Shown one piece after another: positions 8,971 through 18,356 of a stretch of DNA of 64,000 bases. Below the pieces are notes generated by a model, which did no database searches, was not told the origin of the DNA, and was given only the letters and a program-made list of their open reading frames with translations. Position numbers and translations under genes: made by a program. Positions within the stretch are counted from its first letter, which is position 1. Each line of letters opens with the position of its first letter. This DNA is from Herbiconiux daphne (GTDB lineage: Bacteria > Actinomycetota > Actinomycetes > Actinomycetales > Microbacteriaceae): positions 992,001 to 1,056,000 of the forward strand of contig NZ_JANLCJ010000001.1 of assembly GCF_024979295.1 (NCBI RefSeq). Direction: 5' to 3'.

Positions 8971-9765
8971 CTATCGGTCGTCCCAGCCGGTCTCGGGCGT
9001 GGCGCAGGTGTTGCGGAAAACGTATTGCGACGGAAGGCGGCGCTCGTGACTCGACCAGTCGATGGCGGGTCGTTGCTGGTCGGCGGGCAGGTAGCCGAGC
9101 CGATAGACGGCCATCAGCTCGAGGTCGTCGGGCACCCCGAGCAGGGTCTCGATCTCGGCCCAGCGACCGGGCGCCTCCATCGGGAACGAGACGAACTGGA
9201 TGCCCATGCCGAGCTCCACCGTGGCGAGCCAGACGTTCTCCATGGCCGCGCCCATGCTGAAGACGGAGTAGAACGACGACAGCTCACCGGGCCGGTATTC
9301 GGCGCGATCCAGCATCACGCCGATCAGCAGCGGAGACCCCGCCACGAGTCTGCGGTTCTCCTCGCCGAGCGTCTGGGGCACCCGGAAGGCGTTCATCATC
9401 TTCTGCCCGCGCGCGGTGAACACCTGTTTCGTGAACGGCCGCAGCGGCGCGGGCAGCTTGTCGAAGAGCATCCCGCTCCTCTTCTCCTGCATCTCGGCGG
9501 CGCTGAACCGGAAATAGGGCTTGTAGCGCTCGAAGAAGGTGCCGTTCGACATCGCCTCGGTCATGCTCTCGCCGCTGATGCCGGCGATCGTCTCGATCGT
9601 CGGCCGGTCGTCAATGAGCACGAAGCGCCAGGGCTGACTGTTCAGCTGCGAGGGCGCGCGCCCGGCGACCTCCATCAGCAGCCGCTGGTGCTCGGCCGAC
9701 ACGGGGTCGGGCCGGAAGGGGCCGTTCGTGGTCTTGCGCCGGCGCACGACGTCGAGGAATTGCAT
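8971..9765 (-). CDS. Nitroreductase family flavoprotein
   Basis: FMN-dependent NAD(P)H oxidoreductase of the nitroreductase fold, 264 residues. The N-terminal FMN-binding stretch is [10 protein letters not shown], followed by [18 protein letters not shown] near residues 37-54. The central dimer helix is [24 protein letters not shown]. The physiological substrate cannot be predicted. Of two in-frame ATGs I chose 9765 because GGAGG lies eight bases upstream; the ATG at 9771 is too close to it. The stop of the upstream membrane gene overlaps this region (TGATGGGCATG), so the two genes are translationally coupled. Confidence 0.88.
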   Translation of the reverse strand: MQFLDVVRRRKTTNGPFRPDPVSAEHQRLLMEVAGRAPSQLNSQPWRFVLIDDRPTIETIAGISGESMTEAMSNGTFFERYKPYFRFSAAEMQEKRSGMLFDKLPAPLRPFTKQVFTARGQKMMNAFRVPQTLGEENRRLVAGSPLLIGVMLDRAEYRPGELSSFYSVFSMGAAMENVWLATVELGMGIQFVSFPMEAPGRWAEIETLLGVPDDLELMAVYRLGYLPADQQRPAIDWSSHERRLPSQYVFRNTCATPETGWDDR

Positions 9766-9770
9766 GCCCA

Positions 9771-10100
9771 TCACCTCCGCGAGAGAACGAGGCTCGCGGC
9801 GTAGAACGGTGCCGCGGTCGCCGCGATCAACACATGGCCGCGGGTGCGGGCGCTCACCCGGGGGATGGCCGCCAGGGGAGCGGCGGCCGGCACGAGCACC
9901 CACGCCGCCCGGTTGTCGCCCCGGTGCCAGAGCAGCGAGCTCACGGCGGCCCCCGAGAGCAGCGAGGTCGTGATGTAGACGGCGTGATGCACCCACCGGA
10001 TGCGCCGGGTGTCGATCACCCGGGCCGCGACGGCGGCGCCGAGTGCGCAGTTGGCGAGGTAGCTCGCTGCGGCCGCGATGAACAGCGGGCGAGGGCTCAT
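9771..10100 (-). CDS. Small membrane protein, unknown function
   Basis: 109 residues from the ATG at 10100 ([10 protein letters not shown]). It is strongly hydrophobic, with three or four likely membrane helices (about residues 4-23, 34-52, 59-75 and 85-105) and an HH pair in the second. An upstream ATG at 10160 would add 20 residues that overlap the divergent gene and is less likely. The end of the gene contains the Shine-Dalgarno of the nitroreductase, so the pair forms an operon. I do not recognise the family. Confidence 0.65.
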   Translation of the reverse strand: MSPRPLFIAAAASYLANCALGAAVAARVIDTRRIRWVHHAVYITTSLLSGAAVSSLLWHRGDNRAAWVLVPAAAPLAAIPRVSARTRGHVLIAATAAPFYAASLVLSRR

Positions 10101-10170
10101 GTCGCCAGAATACGCGAGGTGCGCCGATTTTCCTGGTGCCCCGCACCCGTTCGGTGCCACACTGACGAAG

Positions 10171-11190
10171 GTGACGAATCTTCCTCCGGGCGAAGGCCAG
10201 ACACCGAAATCCGACGACGACGGCGCTGTTCCGCCGGCATCCGCGACACCTCCGGTGCCCCCGATTCCTCCGGTGCCTCCCGTGCCGCCCGCACCTCCCG
10301 TGCCGCCGGTCGCTCCTCCCGCGGCGCCTCAGCAGTCTCCCGCCTACGGCAGCCATGTCTCACCGCCGCCACCCGGATACGGCCCGCCCCCCGGCGCCTA
10401 CGGGCAGCCGCCGCAGTACGCGGGCCCGCCCTCGACGCCTCCGCCCGCCGGGAACGGGCTGGCCATCGCCGCCGTCATCGTGGGCGGCGTCGCCTTCATC
10501 GGAGCCTTCATCCCCTTCCTCAACTGGGGCGTGTGGTTCGTCGCCCTCGTCGGACTCGTGCTCGGCATCATCGCCCTCGTGCGCAAGAGCCGCAGCAAGG
10601 GCCTCGCCCTCACCGGCACGATCCTGTCGGGGGTCGCCCTCATCCTCAGCATCGTGCTCGCGGTGGTCTACACGGTGATCTTCTTCGCCGCGGCGGTGAA
10701 CGACGCCGCCGAGAACCCGTTGATCACGCCGGTGCCCGCCGAACCGCTGCCGAGCGAAGCGCCCGACGACGAGACCACGGCCCCCGCGCCCGACGACCCC
10801 TCCGGCGACGTCATCGCGGCCGGCTTCGGCCAGGTCGTCACCTACGACGACGGCATGCAGATCACGGTGAGCGAGCCCACCCCGTTCACGCCCTCGGATG
10901 TCGCGGCCGGAGCCGATCAGGCCGTGAACCTGTCGTTCACCGTCACGATCTTCAACGGCACCGCCGTCGATTTCGATCCGTTCCCCATCTCGACGGTGAC
11001 GTCGGGCGGCGTCGACGGCAGCCTGATCGTCGACTCCGACAACGGCATGGAAGGGCTGCCGCCCGTCGACACCATCCCGCCCGGGCAGACGCTCACCTTC
11101 GTCGAGGGCTACTCCCTGGCCGGGGCGACCGGCATCGTCTACGACATCGCCCCCGGGTTCGAATACACCACGGCGAGCTTCAGCAACTGA
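10171..11190 (+). CDS. Membrane protein with Pro-rich N-terminus, DUF4190-like helices and DUF4352-like exported domain
   Basis: 339 residues in three parts. Residues 1-95 are Pro/Ala/Gly-rich and cytoplasmic (runs of VPPVPP and PPGYGPPP). Two membrane helices lie near residues 97-145 ([19 protein letters not shown] and a second), with a third at about 150-178. The C-terminal 140 residues form a beta-rich extracellular domain of the DUF4352 type ([19 protein letters not shown]). Such proteins are usually envelope stress or cell-surface proteins of unknown function. The GTG at 10171 is the first start not overlapping the divergent gene; the SD is weak. An upstream ATG at 10078 is possible but unlikely. 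Confidence 0.75.
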   Translation: MTNLPPGEGQTPKSDDDGAVPPASATPPVPPIPPVPPVPPAPPVPPVAPPAAPQQSPAYGSHVSPPPPGYGPPPGAYGQPPQYAGPPSTPPPAGNGLAIAAVIVGGVAFIGAFIPFLNWGVWFVALVGLVLGIIALVRKSRSKGLALTGTILSGVALILSIVLAVVYTVIFFAAAVNDAAENPLITPVPAEPLPSEAPDDETTAPAPDDPSGDVIAAGFGQVVTYDDGMQITVSEPTPFTPSDVAAGADQAVNLSFTVTIFNGTAVDFDPFPISTVTSGGVDGSLIVDSDNGMEGLPPVDTIPPGQTLTFVEGYSLAGATGIVYDIAPGFEYTTASFSN

Positions 11191-11264
11191 CCGCTACCCG
11201 TGACCTGCACACCGCTCGGCCGGGCGGGTCGGGCGCGCGTCGCGGGCACGTCACGTCGCCCCGA

Positions 11265-11270
11265 TACACT
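11265..11270 (+). promoter_or_regulatory. Putative -10 box of a leaderless lipoprotein transcript
   Basis: TACACT ends six bases before the ATG at 11277, and no Shine-Dalgarno is present in the intervening CCCTCC. This matches the spacing seen before rpiB, pabB, comEA and the HIT gene. Confidence 0.45.
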
Positions 11271-11276
11271 CCCTCC

Positions 11277-11729
11277 ATGAAACTGCGCGTCATCCTGACA
11301 AGTCTCGCCCTCGTCGCCCTGGCCGGAGGGGCCACCGGATGCGCCGCCGACGCGGCGGGATCGTCCGGCCCGTCGTCAGCAGGCGCCGAGGTCGAGGCCA
11401 TGAAGATCGTCTGCCGCGATCTCACCCCGGGCGCCCTGACGGCGCTGCAGCAGGGGCTCGACGCGGGAGTGACGATCGATTCGGTCTCGGCGACGCCGGC
11501 ATCGGAGACGAGCTGGTTCGTGGTCGCCGCCCTCGGCGCCGATCGCACGACGGCGGCGTGGTTCACCACCGACGACCCCTCGACCGCGGATGCCGCCACC
11601 TACCAGGCGGTCGACGCCACCGCGGTCGACGTGTCGGCGTTCGGCCAGGTGGAGGGTCTGGATGCCGAGGCGGCGGGCCTGGATCACGCCCGCCAGTGCC
11701 AGACGGGTTCGAGCGAAGTCGGGCCCTGA
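11277..11729 (+). CDS. Predicted lipoprotein, unknown function
   Basis: 150 residues with a classical lipoprotein signal: basic MKLR, a hydrophobic stretch, and a lipobox ending in ATGC at residue 22, so the mature protein would be anchored to the outer face of the membrane by Cys22. The mature part is small and Ala/Thr-rich with two more cysteines (in KIVCRD and ARQCQ) that could form a disulfide. No enzymatic motif is seen. It lies between the DUF4352 gene and the tRNA-Gly gene. Confidence 0.75.
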   Translation: MKLRVILTSLALVALAGGATGCAADAAGSSGPSSAGAEVEAMKIVCRDLTPGALTALQQGLDAGVTIDSVSATPASETSWFVVAALGADRTTAAWFTTDDPSTADAATYQAVDATAVDVSAFGQVEGLDAEAAGLDHARQCQTGSSEVGP

Positions 11730-11779
11730 GTGGTAATCGGGCCCTGAGCGTGCGACGGGGCCGCAGGACCCGGCCGCCA

Positions 11780-11853
11780 TGGAGGGGATGACGGGAATCG
11801 AACCCGCGTGATCAGTTTGGAAGACTGAGGCTCTACCATTGAGCTACATCCCC
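11780..11853 (-). tRNA. tRNA-Gly (anticodon TCC)
   Basis: Full cloverleaf on the minus strand, with acceptor GGGGATG pairing with CATCCCC, then T and an encoded CCA (TCCA). The D arm is GCTCAATGGTAGAGC. The anticodon stem-loop is TCAGTCTTCCAAACTGA with anticodon TCC, reading GGA/GGG codons. The T arm is CGGGTTCGATTCCCG. Confidence 0.95.
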
Positions 11854-11934
11854 GCGCGGGGTGGAATCACCCCAGGCACCCGAACATCGTAGTACAGCTT
11901 GACGGGCGCTGTGTGACGGCCCCGAAGCGTGCAC

Positions 11935-11940
11935 TAGACT
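11935..11940 (+). promoter_or_regulatory. Putative -10 box for tRNA-Pro / tig
   Basis: TAGACT lies 20 bases upstream of the tRNA-Pro gene. No convincing -35 is visible at 17 bases. It may serve tRNA-Pro and read through to tig, which starts 46 bases after the tRNA. Confidence 0.35.
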
Positions 11941-11960
11941 TGCGGGGGCCAATTCGCCGC

Positions 11961-12035
11961 CGGGGCGTAGCTCAGCTTGGCTAGAGCGCCCGCTTTGGGA
12001 GCGGGAGGTCGCAGGTTCGAATCCTGTCGCCCCGA
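11961..12035 (+). tRNA. tRNA-Pro (anticodon TGG)
   Basis: Cloverleaf with acceptor CGGGGCG/CGCCCCG and discriminator A. The CCA is not encoded. The anticodon arm CCCGCTTTGGGAGCGGG has anticodon TGG, and the T arm GCAGGTTCGAATCCTGT is standard. It lies directly upstream of tig on the same strand and probably shares its transcript. Confidence 0.95.
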
Positions 12036-12080
12036 CACGACTTGATTCGCACAATCAAAACCATCAGGAGATACCCCAAC

Positions 12081-13439
12081 GTGAAGACCACGGTCGAAAA
12101 GCTCAGCCCCACGCGTGTGAAGATCGCGATCTTCGTCACCCCGGAAGAACTGAAGCCCAGCATCGAGCACGCCTACGGCCACATCGCCGAGCAGATCAAC
12201 ATCCCCGGCTTCCGCAAGGGCAAGGTGCCGCCGCCCATCATCAACCAGCGCGTCGGCAAAGAGGCCGTGCTCGAGCACGCCGTCAACGACGGCCTCGACA
12301 GCTTCTACCGTGCCGCGGTGACCGAGAACGAGCTGCGCCCGCTCGGCCGCCCGCAGGCCGACATCGTCGAGTGGCCGAAGGCCGACGACTTCTCGGGCGA
12401 CCTCGAGCTCGCCATCGAGGTCGACGTGCGCCCCGACATCGACCTGCCCGACTACGAGGGCTTCGAGGTCACCGTCGAGCCCGCCGTGGTCGACGACGCC
12501 GATGTCGACGCCGAGCTCGAGAACCTGCGCAGCCGCTTCGGCACGCTCGTCACGGTCGACCGCCCGGCCAAGACCGGCGACTTCGCCCAGCTCGACCTCG
12601 TCGCCACCGTCGACGACGTCGAGGTCGACACCGCTTCGGGCATCTCCTACGAGATCGGCTCGGGCGAGCTGCTCGAGGGCATCGACGAGGCCCTCGACAC
12701 CCTCACCGCCGGTGAGACCACCACCTTCGAGGCCCCGCTGCTCGGCGGCGACTACGCCGGTCGCGACGCACTGGTCACCGTCACGCTCAACTCCGTGAAA
12801 GAGCGCGAGCTGCCCGACGCCGACGACGACTTCGCCCAGATCGCCAGCGAGTTCGACACGCTCGACGAGCTGAAGAACTCGCTCAAGGAGCAGGTCGAGA
12901 AGCAGAAGGCCTTCGGCCAGGCATCCGAAGCCCGCACCAAGATCGTCGAGAGCCTGCTCGAGAAGGTCGACATCCCGGTTCCGCCGGCGTTGATCGAAGA
13001 CGAGGTGCACCGTCACCTCGAGAGCGAGAACCGCCTCGAAGACGACGAGCACCGCGCCGAGGTCACCGAGTCGAGCGAGAACACGTTCAAGACGCAGATC
13101 CTGCTCGACGCGGTCGTCGACAAAGAAGAGGTCAAGGTCTCGCAAGACGAGCTCACGCAGTACCTCGTGCAGTCCTCGGCCCAGTACGGCATGGACCCGA
13201 ACGAGTTCGTGAAGATCCTCTCCGAGTCGAACCAGATCCCCGCCATGGTGGCCGAGGTCGCCCGCAACAAGGCGCTCGCGATCGTGCTGTCGAAGGCGAA
13301 GGTCGTCGACACCAACGGCAAGCCCGTCGACATCAGCGAGTTCACGGTGCTCGCGGCCGACGACGAGGGCGAGAACCTGCTCGACGCCGAGGCGGCCGAC
13401 GAGCACGCCGGTCACGACCACGCGGGTCACTCGCACTGA
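12081..13439 (+). CDS. tig: Trigger factor (ribosome-associated chaperone, peptidyl-prolyl isomerase)
   Basis: Binds the ribosome exit tunnel and folds nascent chains. The 452 residues have the ribosome-binding N-domain ([15 protein letters not shown], then [17 protein letters not shown], the signature loop, at about residues 40-56). An FKBP-type PPIase domain covers about 150-235, followed by the long helical C-domain. The GTG start is preceded by CAGGAG at good spacing. The C-terminus ends in a His-rich tail ([13 protein letters not shown]), absent from most family members and possibly metal-binding (inference). It is followed by a strong terminator and then clpP1P2. Confidence 0.97.
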   Translation: MKTTVEKLSPTRVKIAIFVTPEELKPSIEHAYGHIAEQINIPGFRKGKVPPPIINQRVGKEAVLEHAVNDGLDSFYRAAVTENELRPLGRPQADIVEWPKADDFSGDLELAIEVDVRPDIDLPDYEGFEVTVEPAVVDDADVDAELENLRSRFGTLVTVDRPAKTGDFAQLDLVATVDDVEVDTASGISYEIGSGELLEGIDEALDTLTAGETTTFEAPLLGGDYAGRDALVTVTLNSVKERELPDADDDFAQIASEFDTLDELKNSLKEQVEKQKAFGQASEARTKIVESLLEKVDIPVPPALIEDEVHRHLESENRLEDDEHRAEVTESSENTFKTQILLDAVVDKEEVKVSQDELTQYLVQSSAQYGMDPNEFVKILSESNQIPAMVAEVARNKALAIVLSKAKVVDTNGKPVDISEFTVLAADDEGENLLDAEAADEHAGHDHAGHSH

Positions 13440-13452
13440 GCGACTCCCTGAA

Positions 13453-13489
13453 GAAGGGCCCCCATCCGGTGACGGATGCGGGGCCCTTC
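13453..13489 (+). terminator. Hairpin terminator of tig
   Basis: A GC-rich stem GAAGGGCCCCCATCCG pairs with CGGATGCGGGGCCCTTC around a GTGA loop, starting 13 bases after the tig stop. The trailing sequence (GTCGTT) has only a weak T-tract. Confidence 0.8.
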
Positions 13490-13500
13490 GTCGTTCCCCA

Positions 13501-13517
13501 CTCTGCCGACGGCGAAC
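13501..13517 (+). promoter_or_regulatory. Candidate ClgR-type box upstream of clpP1
   Basis: CTCTGCCGACGGCGAAC has a right half (NANRGCGWWS) that fits the ClgR consensus I recall from Corynebacterium and Streptomyces. The left half differs at one key base (TGCC for CGCY). It lies about 30 bases upstream of a TAGATT -10 box at 13545-13550, a plausible activator position. Confidence 0.4.
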
Positions 13518-13582
13518 ACGGGCACCGATGCACGTTCGACCCAGTAGATTCAAACCACTGCAAGTGAATTGGAGCGACACAC

Positions 13583-14176
13583 ATGGCCGAAACGGCTCTC
13601 CCATCCAGCGTCTTCGACCGACTGCTGAAGGACCGCATCATCTGGCTCGGGTCAGAGGTTCGCGACGACAACGCGAACGAGATCTGCGCCAAGATCCTGC
13701 TCCTCGCGGCTGAAGACCCCAAGCGCGACATCTACCTCTACATCAACTCGCCCGGCGGCTCGATCACGGCCGGCATGGCGATCTACGACACCATGAAGTT
13801 CGTTCCGAACGACATCGTGACCGTGGGCATCGGAATGGCCGCGTCGATGGGCCAGTTCCTCCTCACCTCGGGCACCAAGGGCAAGCGCTACATCACGCCC
13901 AACGCCCGAGTGCTGCTTCACCAGCCCCACGGCGGCTTCGGCGGCACCGCGTCCGACATCCAGACGCAGGCGCAGCTGATCCTCAGCATGAAGCACACCC
14001 TCGCCGAGATCACGGCCGCCCAGACGGGGAAGACCGTCGAGCAGGTCAACGAAGACGGCGACCGCGACCGTTGGTTCAGCGCGCAGGAAGCGCTGGAGTA
14101 CGGCTTCGTCGACCACGTGCGCGAGTTCGCGAGCGACGTCATCGGCGGCGCGGGCACTGCGGCCGACCAGGTCTGA
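13583..14176 (+). CDS. clpP: ATP-dependent Clp protease proteolytic subunit 1
   Basis: Serine protease subunit of ClpXP/ClpCP, 197 residues. The nucleophile Ser is in GMAASMGQF and the catalytic His in LLHQPHGG; the Asp follows in the [23 protein letters not shown] region, read in two parts. The start ATG at 13583 follows TTGGAGCG. It is directly followed by a second, diverged clpP (38 bases apart). Actinobacterial ClpP1 and ClpP2 form mixed two-ring particles, and clpX sits just downstream, so the products probably act together. Confidence 0.97.
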   Translation: MAETALPSSVFDRLLKDRIIWLGSEVRDDNANEICAKILLLAAEDPKRDIYLYINSPGGSITAGMAIYDTMKFVPNDIVTVGIGMAASMGQFLLTSGTKGKRYITPNARVLLHQPHGGFGGTASDIQTQAQLILSMKHTLAEITAAQTGKTVEQVNEDGDRDRWFSAQEALEYGFVDHVREFASDVIGGAGTAADQV

Positions 14177-14214
14177 TCAGCACCGGATTCCGAAGAGAAA
14201 CAGGGATACAACTA

Positions 14215-14880
14215 ATGGAGACACCCACGTTCGGTGCGAGCGCCTACCGTAACGGCACCATGCCGACGGACCGCTACATCCTGCCGACATTCGAAGAGCG
14301 CACGGCCTACGGGTTCAAGCGCCAAGACCCCTACGCGAAGCTGTTCGAAGACCGCATCATCTTCCTCGGCGTGCAGATCGACGACGCCTCGGCCGACGAC
14401 ATCATGGCCCAGCTGCTGGTGCTCGAGTCGCAGGATCCCGATCGCGACATCGAGATGTACATCAACTCGCCCGGTGGATCGTTCACCGCGATGACGGCGA
14501 TCTACGACACCATGCAGTACGTGCGCCCGCAGATCCAGACCGTGTGCCTCGGCCAGGCGGCCTCCGCCGCCGCCGTGCTGCTCGCGGCCGGAACGCCGGG
14601 CAAGCGCCTCGCCCTGCCGAACGCGCGCATCCTGATCCACCAGCCGGCCACCGGCCAGGGCGGCGGCCAGGCGTCCGACATCGAGATCCAGGCCCGCGAG
14701 ATCCTGCGCATGCGCGAGTGGCTCGAGGGCACGCTTTCGCACCACTCGAACCGCACGCTCGAGCAGGTCAACAAAGACATCGACCGCGACAAGATCCTCT
14801 CGGCCGACGAGGCGCTCGAATACGGCCTCATCGACCAGGTGCTGACCTCGCGCAAGAACGTGCCGGCGCTGGTCAGCTGA
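14215..14880 (+). CDS. clpP2: ATP-dependent Clp protease proteolytic subunit 2
   Basis: Second ClpP paralogue, 221 residues, with Ser in [11 protein letters not shown] and His in [12 protein letters not shown]. It has the longer N-terminal leader ([20 protein letters not shown]) typical of actinobacterial ClpP2, which is processed autocatalytically. The ATG at 14215 lies 38 bases after clpP1. Upstream sequence (GAGAAACAGGGATACAACTA) gives only a modest SD, and translation may depend on re-initiation. It forms an operon with clpP1. clpX follows after the broken ATPase gene, with its own -10 box. Confidence 0.96.
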   Translation: METPTFGASAYRNGTMPTDRYILPTFEERTAYGFKRQDPYAKLFEDRIIFLGVQIDDASADDIMAQLLVLESQDPDRDIEMYINSPGGSFTAMTAIYDTMQYVRPQIQTVCLGQAASAAAVLLAAGTPGKRLALPNARILIHQPATGQGGGQASDIEIQAREILRMREWLEGTLSHHSNRTLEQVNKDIDRDKILSADEALEYGLIDQVLTSRKNVPALVS

Positions 14881-14905
14881 CCTCACTGCGCGCCGAACCG
14901 TCGCC

Positions 14906-15473
14906 GTGTCCGACCAGGACTGGTTGACCGACAGCCGGGCCGTCCGGAAGATCTCCTTCTTCTCGGATGTCCCGGCTGTCGCTGGTTCCTGGCCCATGAC
15001 GGTTCCCGCCGTCGCCCAGCTGCAGGGTGGACTGGAGCTCGATCCGGGCGTCACCTTCCTGGTGGGCGAGAACGGCAGCGGCAAGTCGACGGTGCTGGAG
15101 GGCATCGCGATGGCGTTCGGGTTCCCGGCCGAGGGCGGCAGCCGCAACGGCGGGGGGAGCACCCGGGCCAGCGAGTCTCCGCTGGGGGAGTGGCTGAAGC
15201 TCGACCGCGGACTGGTGGCGCCGCGCTGGGGCTTCTTCCTGCGCGCCGAGACCATGCACAGCTACTACAGCTACCTCGAGCAGCTGCCGGGTTCGCCCGA
15301 CGGCGACCTGCACGAGATGAGCCACGGTGCTCGCCTCCCTGCCGGGAGCCACCATCCTCGAGCTCGGCGAGTGGGGCATCCGCCGCACCGAGTGGGAGCA
15401 GCTCGAGCTCGTGGGCCATTGGCGCCGCTTCCTGGATGCGCCCGGCCGTTACCTGCGTCACATCATCGATTGA
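14906..15473 (+). pseudogene. AAA-family ATPase (COG3910-like), internally deleted and frameshifted
   Basis: The 5' part from the GTG at 14906 encodes a recognisable predicted ATPase: LDPGVTFLVGENGSGKSTVL as P-loop near residues 45-64, then FFLRAETMHSYYSYL and GDLHEMSHG. At 15326 the reading frame is lost. The genuine C-terminus resumes in the +1 frame from 15327 as VLASLPGATILELGEWGIRR and ends HIID at the TGA 15471-15473. The stretch expected between SHG and THSPVLASLPGA, holding Walker B and the signature helix (roughly 55-60 residues in relatives), is missing. The junction reads CCACGGTGCTCGCC, compatible with deletion at a short CGG microhomology. The product cannot be a functional ATPase. 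Confidence 0.88.
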
Positions 15474-15527
15474 GCGGCGGATGCGGGGAATGTGGCGTCG
15501 TTGGCCGTGCTTGTCGGACGTTCGGGT

Positions 15528-15533
15528 TAGGCT
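15528..15533 (+). promoter_or_regulatory. Putative -10 box for clpX
   Basis: TAGGCT, 30 bases upstream of the clpX start. A good SD (TAGGAGG) lies between it and the ATG. No clear -35 is seen. Confidence 0.35.
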
Positions 15534-15563
15534 CGTCAGAACACAGCGTTTAGGAGGCTGGGC

Positions 15564-16841
15564 ATGGCACGCATAGGAGAGAGCGCCGACCTGCTCAAGT
15601 GCTCATTCTGCGGAAAGAGCCAGAAGCAGGTTCAGCAGCTCATCGCCGGTCCCGGCGTCTACATCTGCGACGAGTGCGTCGAGTTGTGCAACGAGATCAT
15701 CGAAGAACGCCTGTCCGAGGCCAGCGAAGAAGCGGCCGGCGAGTTCGAGTTGCCGAAGCCGAAAGAGATCTACTCGTTCCTCGAGGAGTACGTCATCGGT
15801 CAGGATGCCGCGAAGCGCGCCCTCTCCGTCGCCGTCTACAACCACTACAAGCGCACCCGGGCCCGCACGGCGATCGTGTCGGCCGAGGCGCAGGCCTCCG
15901 AGGTCGAGATCGCCAAGAGCAACATCCTGCTCATCGGCCCGACCGGGTGCGGCAAGACCTACCTGGCACAGACCCTGGCGAAGCGGCTCAACGTGCCGTT
16001 CGCCGTGGCCGACGCCACCGCCCTCACTGAGGCGGGCTACGTCGGCGAAGACGTCGAGAACATCCTGCTCAAGCTCATCCAGGCCGCCGACTACGACGTC
16101 AAGCGGGCCGAGACGGGCATCATCTACATCGACGAGGTCGACAAGATCGCCCGCAAGGCCGAGAACCCGTCGATCACCCGTGACGTCTCGGGCGAGGGCG
16201 TGCAGCAGGCGCTGCTGAAGATCCTCGAGGGCACCGTCGCCAGCGTTCCCCCGCAGGGCGGCCGCAAGCACCCGCACCAGGAGTTCATCCAGATCGACAC
16301 CACCAACGTGCTGTTCATCGTGGCGGGCGCCTTCGCGGGGCTGGAAGAGATCATCTCGCAGCGGGCCGGCAAGCGCGGCATCGGGTTCAACTCGCCGCTC
16401 TACAGCAAGAAAGCCGACGCCAACCTGTTCGGCGAGGTGCTGCCCGAAGACCTGCACAAGTTCGGGCTCATCCCCGAGTTCATCGGCCGCCTGCCGGTCG
16501 TCACGACCGTCACGCCGCTCGACCAGTCGGCGCTCATGCAGATCCTCACCGAACCGCGCAACGCGCTGGTGCGGCAATATCAGCGCATGTTCGAGCTCGA
16601 CGGCGTCGAGCTCGACTTCGAGACCGATGCGCTCGAGGCCATCGCCGACCTAGCCGTGCTGCGCCAGACCGGAGCCCGAGGCCTGCGCGCGATCATGGAA
16701 GAAGTGCTCGGCCCGATCATGTTCGAGGTGCCGTCGACCGACGAGGTCGCCCGGGTCATCGTGACCCGTGAGGCCGTGCTCGAGAACGCGGCGCCCACCA
16801 TCGTTCCGCGCAAGGCGCGCCGCGAGGAGAAGTCGGCCTAG
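15564..16841 (+). CDS. clpX: ATP-dependent Clp protease ATP-binding subunit ClpX
   Basis: AAA+ unfoldase that selects substrates and feeds them to ClpP. The 425 residues begin with the C4 zinc-binding domain (C13, C16, C35, C38). Walker A GPTGCGKT is at 125-132, followed by Walker [11 protein letters not shown] and the sensor and arginine-finger region. It also carries the ClpP-contacting IGF-type loop ([11 protein letters not shown]). The SD AGGAGG lies seven bases before the ATG. A decayed ATPase gene sits between clpP2 and clpX. Confidence 0.97.
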   Translation: MARIGESADLLKCSFCGKSQKQVQQLIAGPGVYICDECVELCNEIIEERLSEASEEAAGEFELPKPKEIYSFLEEYVIGQDAAKRALSVAVYNHYKRTRARTAIVSAEAQASEVEIAKSNILLIGPTGCGKTYLAQTLAKRLNVPFAVADATALTEAGYVGEDVENILLKLIQAADYDVKRAETGIIYIDEVDKIARKAENPSITRDVSGEGVQQALLKILEGTVASVPPQGGRKHPHQEFIQIDTTNVLFIVAGAFAGLEEIISQRAGKRGIGFNSPLYSKKADANLFGEVLPEDLHKFGLIPEFIGRLPVVTTVTPLDQSALMQILTEPRNALVRQYQRMFELDGVELDFETDALEAIADLAVLRQTGARGLRAIMEEVLGPIMFEVPSTDEVARVIVTREAVLENAAPTIVPRKARREEKSA

Positions 16842-16923
16842 CACCGCGGGCCGGCTGTCCGCCGGCTCCACGATCGACCGGCGTTCCACGAAGGGCGGGC
16901 GCCGGGCGGGGGAAGGCACGCTC

Positions 16924-18126
16924 ATCATCCAGCCCATTTCGGCCGGCATCGTCTCGGCCATCACCGGGTTCGCCAGTTCGTTCGTGCTCGTCGTCGCGGG
17001 CCTCCGGGCCGTCGGCGCGACCGACGCGCAGGCCTCCAGCGGCCTGCTCGCCGTCTGCGTGATCAGCGGTCTGTGCTGCATCCTTTTGGCCGCCTGGTTC
17101 CGCATGCCGATCGCCTTCGCGTGGTCGACTCCCGGAGCGGCGTTGCTGGTCGCGGCCGCGGCCACCACCAACGACTTCGGCGCCGCCACCGGGGCGTTCC
17201 TGGTCTGCGGGGCGTTGATCGTGCTGTGCGGGCTGTGGCCCGCTCTCGGGCGCTCGATCACCCGGATCCCGAAGCCCCTCGCCAGTGCGATGCTCGCGGG
17301 CATCCTGTTCCCGATCTGTCTGGCGCCGATCACCGCGGCCGTCGAGATTCCGCTGCTGGCGCTACCGGTCGTGCTGACCTGGCTGATCCTGTTCCGCTTC
17401 GCACCGCGCTGGGCGGTGCCCGCGGCCATGGCGGTCGCCGCGATCGGCATCGGCGTGACCGCCGGGTCGGGCTGGCTGTCGCAGGCGAGCCTCGCTCCGA
17501 CCGTCACCTTCGTGCTGCCCCGGTTCGACCCGCTCGTGATCGTGAGCCTCGGCCTGCCGCTGTTCATCGTGACGATGGCCGGCCAGAACGTGCCCGGGTT
17601 CGCCGTGATGTCGACCTTCGGCTACACGGTTCCGCCCCGGCCCGCCCTGCTGGCCTCGGGCATCGGCACCATGGCCGGCTCGTTCTTCGGCGGCCACGCG
17701 GTCAACCTCGCCGCGATCACCGCCGCCATCATGGCCGGGCCCGACTCGCACACCGACCGCTCGAAGCGCTGGGTGGCCTCGGTCACCGCCGGCATCCTCT
17801 ACGTCGTCTTCGGTCTCGCGGCCGGGGCCGCCACGGCGCTCATCTCGGCCGCGCCGCCCATCCTCATCGAGGCGGTGGCGGGGCTCGCCCTGCTCGGCGC
17901 GCTCGTCACTTCCGTGGCGAGCGCCATCGAAGAGCCGGCCCATCGCATTCCAGCGATCGCGACCTTCCTGGTCACCGCATCCGGGGTCACGATCGTGAGC
18001 ATCGGATCAGCGTTCTGGGGCCTGCTCGTCGGCGGCGTGATCATGCTGTGGAGCGCGTTCCCCTGGCGCCGCGCGCCCCGCACCGACCTCTCGACGCCCC
18101 GACCCGAGGTCAGTGACCGGGAGTGA
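16924..18126 (+). CDS. benE: Benzoate/H+ symporter family (BenE) transporter, non-canonical start
   Basis: Roughly 400 residues forming about 12 membrane helices. It has BenE signatures: QPISAGIVSAITGFASSF at the N-terminus, AGLRAVGATDAQASSG near residues 25-40, and FGGHAVNLAAITAAIMAG near 260. Aromatic-acid import is known for the founder; other substrates are possible. No ATG, GTG or TTG exists in frame between the clpX stop and 16984, and a start at 16984 would remove the first helix. GGAAGG at 16911-16916 sits seven bases before ATC at 16924, so I place the start there tentatively. A GTG inside clpX (16768) is the alternative but lacks an SD. Confidence 0.8.
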   Translation: MIQPISAGIVSAITGFASSFVLVVAGLRAVGATDAQASSGLLAVCVISGLCCILLAAWFRMPIAFAWSTPGAALLVAAAATTNDFGAATGAFLVCGALIVLCGLWPALGRSITRIPKPLASAMLAGILFPICLAPITAAVEIPLLALPVVLTWLILFRFAPRWAVPAAMAVAAIGIGVTAGSGWLSQASLAPTVTFVLPRFDPLVIVSLGLPLFIVTMAGQNVPGFAVMSTFGYTVPPRPALLASGIGTMAGSFFGGHAVNLAAITAAIMAGPDSHTDRSKRWVASVTAGILYVVFGLAAGAATALISAAPPILIEAVAGLALLGALVTSVASAIEEPAHRIPAIATFLVTASGVTIVSIGSAFWGLLVGGVIMLWSAFPWRRAPRTDLSTPRPEVSDRE

Positions 18127-18352
18127 CCACCGCGGTGTCGGTGTCGGCGTCGTATTCGACCACCGTCTCGTCGTCGAGCTCGACGACCGGCTTGCCCTCG
18201 AGCCAGGTGAGCGTCCAGCTCCACTCGCCGGAGGCCGCCACCCCCTGCTCGGCCAGTTCGCCCTCGATCTCGTAGATCGCGTCGATGACCACCTGAGGCA
18301 ACCGCGACGGCGGTTCGTCGCCGACCAGCCAGCGGGTTCCGAGTTGGATCAT
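18110..18352 (-). CDS. Small acidic protein of unknown function
   Basis: 80 residues (MIQLGTRWLVGDEPPSRLP), acidic and probably alpha/beta: a helix-like middle (VIDAIYEIEGELAEQG) followed by beta-strand-like segments (WSWTLTWLEGKPVVELDDETVVEYD). It starts four bases after the GNAT stop and is therefore the third gene of a valS-GNAT-unknown operon. Its 3' end overlaps the benE 3' end by 17 bases on the opposite strand. I do not recognise a family. Confidence 0.65.
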   Translation of the reverse strand: MIQLGTRWLVGDEPPSRLPQVVIDAIYEIEGELAEQGVAASGEWSWTLTWLEGKPVVELDDETVVEYDADTDTAVVTPGH

Positions 18353-18356
18353 CGTG

